The notes below the pieces were generated by a model, which was not told the origin of the DNA, ran no database searches, and was given only the letters and a program-made list of their open reading frames with translations. Below, in pieces: positions 4,113 to 7,191 of a DNA stretch of 7,191 nucleotides (position 1 is the first letter of the stretch; every line of letters starts with the position of its first letter). This DNA comes from an uncultured Ruminococcus sp. (GTDB taxonomy: Bacteria > Bacillota > Clostridia > Oscillospirales > Ruminococcaceae), in NCBI GenBank assembly GCA_945876155.1, contig CAMCMW010000070.1, positions 1-7,191 of the forward strand, written 5' to 3'. The translations under genes were made by a program, and so were the position numbers.

Positions 4113-6344
4113 TCAGTCCAGAAAATCTTCTGACTTTATACGAAGTCCCAGAATGACACGGACACTGCTTGTCTTTTTACGTTCAAAGCCTGCCTGATCC
4201 AAAGCACCGTAGAAATCGGTTGTACTTCTTGCAAACTCACCGTTTTCGGCACAGTAACGGCGGTATTCCTGATACAGTTCACCCGATCTCTCACGGTAGG
4301 TTTTGTCGATTTCACAGCATTCGGCAAGAAAACGTCCCAGCCAATCGTTATCATCACGATAAGAGCCGATAGCGTCCTTAACGCACTGGGGAGGTTCGAT
4401 TTGAAAGTCAGCAGCAATAACCTTTCTTGCGCCCTCAATCAACCATGACAGAACAGCACCGCCGGCGTTCTCTACGAGATATTGTGTATAATTCTTGCGG
4501 TCGTCTTTTCCTGTGATTTTGGCATGAAACGGAATAACAATGAGTCGTCTCCAGGTACCGTCATCGCTGGCAGATACTTTTGGCAGGTGGTTTGTATACA
4601 ACACCAGCGTATGGCTCGGCTCGAAGGTAAACGGAGCCTTGAACTTCTTTTCAGCAAAAATGGGGTCAGTGGAACAGAGCTGTTTTACCACAGAGGTGTT
4701 AAGCCTCATGCCCTCCTGCAGTTCTGCCGCAATAATCAGTCGTTTTCCTTTCAGTTCAGCAAGCTCCGGCTTGACGTTACGCTTGCAGTTGACGGTCAGA
4801 GCATCGGCAGACATATTTCCGCTGTAGCTGCCCAGCACTTTGAAGATTACATTCCAGAAAGTAGACTTGCCGTTTCTGCCGTCACCGTAAGCAATGATAA
4901 GAGCCTCTATATACACTTTGCCGATAAGACATAGTCCGCATATCATCTGCACATATTCGATAAGCTCCTTATCACCGCAGAAAAACTTGCCGACCGCCTC
5001 CAGCCATATATCCATACCCTCATCAGATGGGACAACAGTCGTTATTTTCGTAAGATAATCTGCCGGATTGGTCACGTCCCAGCCGTCAAGACCTTTCTGT
5101 AAATCGTAAGTACCACCGGGAGTATTCAGCAGAAAAGGACTGTTGTCAAGCTCGTCCGGTGCTTTTTCCAGTCCCGGCTTTGCTGCATCAAGAGCAGAAC
5201 GTAGGCTTCGCATATTCCTGTATTTCATCACGAAAGACTTATATGATTTTGCCAGCTCATATTTACGATAAACCTGTGCAGCATCGCTGGTAAGACTACT
5301 TATGAACTTCTTCCCACCGCCGATTACTTCCATGCGGTCTATACCCAGTTCTTCAAGCTTTGTAAGTGATGCCTCTATCATTTCTTCCGCTTCACGCAGC
5401 TGCTCATCAGTGTGTTCCATCATTGCTGCAATAGCTCTTTGCTCTGACTCTACCCAATAGGTGCCGTTATATCGCAGAAAATCGGTTGCAGTAGTGTAAC
5501 AGACTTCATCGTCGTACATATCCACAAAGGTGCGAGCCTGTCCTATGTCACTGAAATCCGCCGGAATCATGCCCGGTATCATATCCGCATACTGTTCCGG
5601 AGGAATGTAACCTTCCTGTCTTGATACACGCTTGCCAAACTTTGATGCACTTTTCCAGATTGTTTCCAGTTCTTCGTCATCAAGAGGAGGGTTGCATTCA
5701 GTGGCACGTTCGAGAAATTTTCTGTGTGCTTCCTCGCCAGTACCAAACCGCTTGACAAGCTTACCGGCATATCGGGACAAGGTGTTATTTCTCTGACCGG
5801 CTGGAATGCTTTTCTTTTGTTGCATGAGCAACATATAGTCCTCAATTGTAAGACTGCCCTCATGCCATATCACATCACCGTCCGAGCCGAACAAGAAACG
5901 TGCGGCATCAAGAGCATTGCCGTCGAAGAATGGTAACTGCTGCTGTATCTTCTTTTTCAGTGCTTTGTAGGCAGTTGCGTCTTGGAACAGGCTGGTCGGA
6001 AAATAGACATGGAATCTCGGTCGTGCTGCATTGCCTTCTTTTTCTTTCATGTGGTTGCGGCTGAATATCAGACTAAATGCAACGTCGGGCAAAATGGCAT
6101 CAAGTGCCTCCGGTGTGATCCAGTCATCAGGATTCTCGGAATGGCTGTTGTCGCAGTCCATAGGTACATTATTGGAAGACAGGAAATTCGCTTCACTGCG
6201 GCTGTTACTGGTGTATCTGGCACATACATGGTCGAACCTGGCTGACTTCTTCATATCCGCTGCCGATGTAATGACTGTTTCGTGTGGATACATCTTGTTC
6301 TGCGGATTGCCTGTGCAGTCGGCGGTATAAATGGTAAACTTCAT
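4113..6344 (-). CDS. primase-helicase: AEP-like primase fused to SF3/D5 helicase
   Basis: This 743-residue replication protein carries two enzymes. The N-terminus looks like an archaeo-eukaryotic-type primase: MDCDNSH with D63 and D65, RFHVYFP with H112, and DAARFLFG with D146. A helical PriCT-like region follows (about 185-240, RNNTLSRYAGKLVKRFG). Residues about 400-480 are D5_N-like, then the SF3 helicase: Walker A AYGDGRNGKST (485-495), Walker B-like LIIAAELQEG (536-545), motif C VLYTNHLPKV (581-590) and arginine finger GTWRRLIVIPF (596-606). A winged-helix-like C-terminus ends at 743. It should unwind the phage origin or fork and prime synthesis for the family A polymerase encoded just upstream. 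GGAGG lies 7 nt before the ATG, which overlaps the stop of the previous gene as TAATG. The length is usual for phage/plasmid P4-type primases. The fold assignments are confident; primase activity is inferred from motifs. Confidence 0.92.
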   Translation of the reverse strand: MKFTIYTADCTGNPQNKMYPHETVITSAADMKKSARFDHVCARYTSNSRSEANFLSSNNVPMDCDNSHSENPDDWITPEALDAILPDVAFSLIFSRNHMKEKEGNAARPRFHVYFPTSLFQDATAYKALKKKIQQQLPFFDGNALDAARFLFGSDGDVIWHEGSLTIEDYMLLMQQKKSIPAGQRNNTLSRYAGKLVKRFGTGEEAHRKFLERATECNPPLDDEELETIWKSASKFGKRVSRQEGYIPPEQYADMIPGMIPADFSDIGQARTFVDMYDDEVCYTTATDFLRYNGTYWVESEQRAIAAMMEHTDEQLREAEEMIEASLTKLEELGIDRMEVIGGGKKFISSLTSDAAQVYRKYELAKSYKSFVMKYRNMRSLRSALDAAKPGLEKAPDELDNSPFLLNTPGGTYDLQKGLDGWDVTNPADYLTKITTVVPSDEGMDIWLEAVGKFFCGDKELIEYVQMICGLCLIGKVYIEALIIAYGDGRNGKSTFWNVIFKVLGSYSGNMSADALTVNCKRNVKPELAELKGKRLIIAAELQEGMRLNTSVVKQLCSTDPIFAEKKFKAPFTFEPSHTLVLYTNHLPKVSASDDGTWRRLIVIPFHAKITGKDDRKNYTQYLVENAGGAVLSWLIEGARKVIAADFQIEPPQCVKDAIGSYRDDNDWLGRFLAECCEIDKTYRERSGELYQEYRRYCAENGEFARSTTDFYGALDQAGFERKKTSSVRVILGLRIKSEDFLD

Positions 6345-6757
6345 TACTTTTCCTCCAATTCTTCAGTAAAGTATCTTATCTTCATGTATTTATGTTTCGC
6401 ACGATTGATTTCAGCCTGCATACCTGCTGAGATAACATCACCGAACACCCATATTTCAGCACACTTACTCATAAGGACGAAGTTCATGAAGATTGCAGTT
6501 TCACGCTCTTCAGGGATTGTATCGTCCATAAACTGCGTGAACAGAAGATGCGGTGCTATCGGGAGATAATGTTTATCAACAGCAAAACGGCTGTACTTAC
6601 GAGCCATTTCGATATTACGGTTTACATTGCCGGAGTAGGGTGAGCATATGTAAACAATCGGTCGGAAGTTTGCTGCTTTTTCTTCTTTTTCAATGTTGGT
6701 TAAAGCTTCATATTCTGTGGGGCTGTAATAGCCCTCTGCGTTATACTTGTTTGCCAT
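6344..6757 (-). CDS. DUF4406/DUF7768 nucleoside deoxyribosyltransferase-like protein
   Basis: This 137-residue protein has the Rossmann-like core of the nucleoside 2-deoxyribosyltransferase relatives: VYICSPYSG (35-43), a helix NIEMARKYSRFAVDK, then PIAPHLLFTQF (66-76), EERETAIFMN (83-92), EIWVFGDVISAGMQAEI (101-117). Characteristic positions include the SPYSG loop, H70, E101, S110, G112, M113 and E116. Residues 1-32 form a polar N-terminal extension (YYSPTEYEALTNIEKEE). The family is predicted to act on nucleosides or nucleotides, so it may adjust the precursor pool or modify bases during phage replication; this has not been shown for such phage proteins as far as I know. AAGGAG lies 8 nt upstream. 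The gene begins 12 nt after the polymerase stop and overlaps the primase/helicase by one base. Confidence 0.85.
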   Translation of the reverse strand: MANKYNAEGYYSPTEYEALTNIEKEEKAANFRPIVYICSPYSGNVNRNIEMARKYSRFAVDKHYLPIAPHLLFTQFMDDTIPEERETAIFMNFVLMSKCAEIWVFGDVISAGMQAEINRAKHKYMKIRYFTEELEEK

Positions 6758-6769
6758 GTTTTTGACTCC

Positions 6770-7191
6770 TTAATCTTTCTTGTAATATTCGCACTCGTAT
6801 CCGTCAGCACGGAGAATAAGCCCCTCCGCCCAATCCGGCGTTTCCGACATCTGCTGACAGACAGCTTCAACTGACATTCTGCGGTCAGCTTCAATAATCA
6901 TTTCATCGTGGACGTGTCCCACAATAAAGCAGTGGGATAAAGTCTGCATGGAATACATCAGCAAATCCCTTGCAATGCCCTGGACAATGTTTTCCACAAA
7001 CTTAGGACCGTAGCTTTCAATCCTGTCCCATTTCTTCTGTGCGTTAATGCCCATATATGTAACTGATTCACCGCCGAACTGATTCTCACCGATACGGGGT
7101 TTAGCATAGGCAAGCCGTCTGCCGCCTGGTAATTCAATAAACAGAAATCCGGATTCATAGGAAAATGTAAGTCCGTGTGTATTGGCAGTTG
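6770..7191 (-). CDS. family A DNA polymerase, C-terminal 139 residues only
   Basis: The frame enters from the window edge and ends in TAA at 6772-6770, so only the C-terminal part is seen. It contains LPGGRRLAYAKPRIGEN, QFGGESVTYMGINAQKKW, NIVQGIARDLLMYSM, and the palm motif C GHVHDEMIIEA, in which the Asp codon at about 6907-6905 is a catalytic metal ligand. The sequence around motif C and the ARDLL helix are typical of the polymerase I-like replicases of Firmicutes siphophages. Motifs A and B and any 3'-5' exonuclease domain would lie outside the window. It copies phage DNA together with the primase/helicase two genes downstream. An internal ATG at 7054 is not a start, since the coding similarity continues upstream to the window edge. 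Confidence 0.92.
   Translation of the reverse strand, partial: TANTHGLTFSYESGFLFIELPGGRRLAYAKPRIGENQFGGESVTYMGINAQKKWDRIESYGPKFVENIVQGIARDLLMYSMQTLSHCFIVGHVHDEMIIEADRRMSVEAVCQQMSETPDWAEGLILRADGYECEYYKKD

Noticed and set aside
4482..4934. 150-codon plus-strand open frame inside the primase/helicase gene
   Set aside because: It lies opposite conserved helicase motifs, has no ribosome site or family resemblance, and is a shadow of the true gene.

Overview
The window is a block of minus-strand genes that reads as the DNA-replication segment and start of the late region of a tailed phage or prophage from a low-to-mid GC Firmicute. A clostridial or ruminococcal gut host is my best guess. The basis is strong GGAGG-type ribosome binding sites, TTGATG/TTGACT - TATACT promoters, tightly overlapping genes, and a gene order typical of Firmicutes siphophages. 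The host assignment is inference; nothing in the window identifies a species. No tRNA, rRNA, CRISPR array, integrase or insertion sequence is visible, and no convincing gene lies on the plus strand.

Transcription order runs from high to low coordinates. The C-terminal end of a family A DNA polymerase (7191-6770) is followed by a DUF4406/DUF7768-type nucleoside deoxyribosyltransferase-like protein (6757-6344). Next is a 743-residue primase/SF3 helicase (6344-4113). A 307-bp gap carries two very small overlapping reading frames, one apparently frameshifted. Then come a VRR-NUC nuclease (3805-3512), an SNF2-type helicase (3525-2173), a 63-residue unknown protein (2172-1981) and a DUF1492/ArpU-like sigma-region-4 regulator (1984-1586). 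Most junctions overlap by 1-14 nt or abut, so this looks like one early operon.

At 1580-1468 the operon is punctuated by a tandem 8-bp repeat, a good sigma-70-type promoter and a terminator-like hairpin. These precede an HNH endonuclease gene (1467-1117), which in such phages normally opens the packaging region. Instead of terminase genes, the next gene is an AAA_14/DUF4143 ATPase (1032-1, C-terminus cut by the window) with its own promoter and a nearly perfect inverted repeat beside the -35 box.

Functional picture: the primase/helicase opens and primes the DNA, the polymerase copies it, and VRR-NUC plus SNF2 probably process branched or recombining DNA. The DUF1492 protein probably switches on the HNH/late promoter immediately downstream. 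The ATPase looks like an accessory or host gene at the module boundary. The points most worth checking are the regulator-repeat-promoter-hairpin arrangement at 1487-1580, the ATPase gene with its operator-like dyad, and the small overlapping reading frames at 3795-3989. The replication genes themselves are of known families; I see no clearly new enzyme system.
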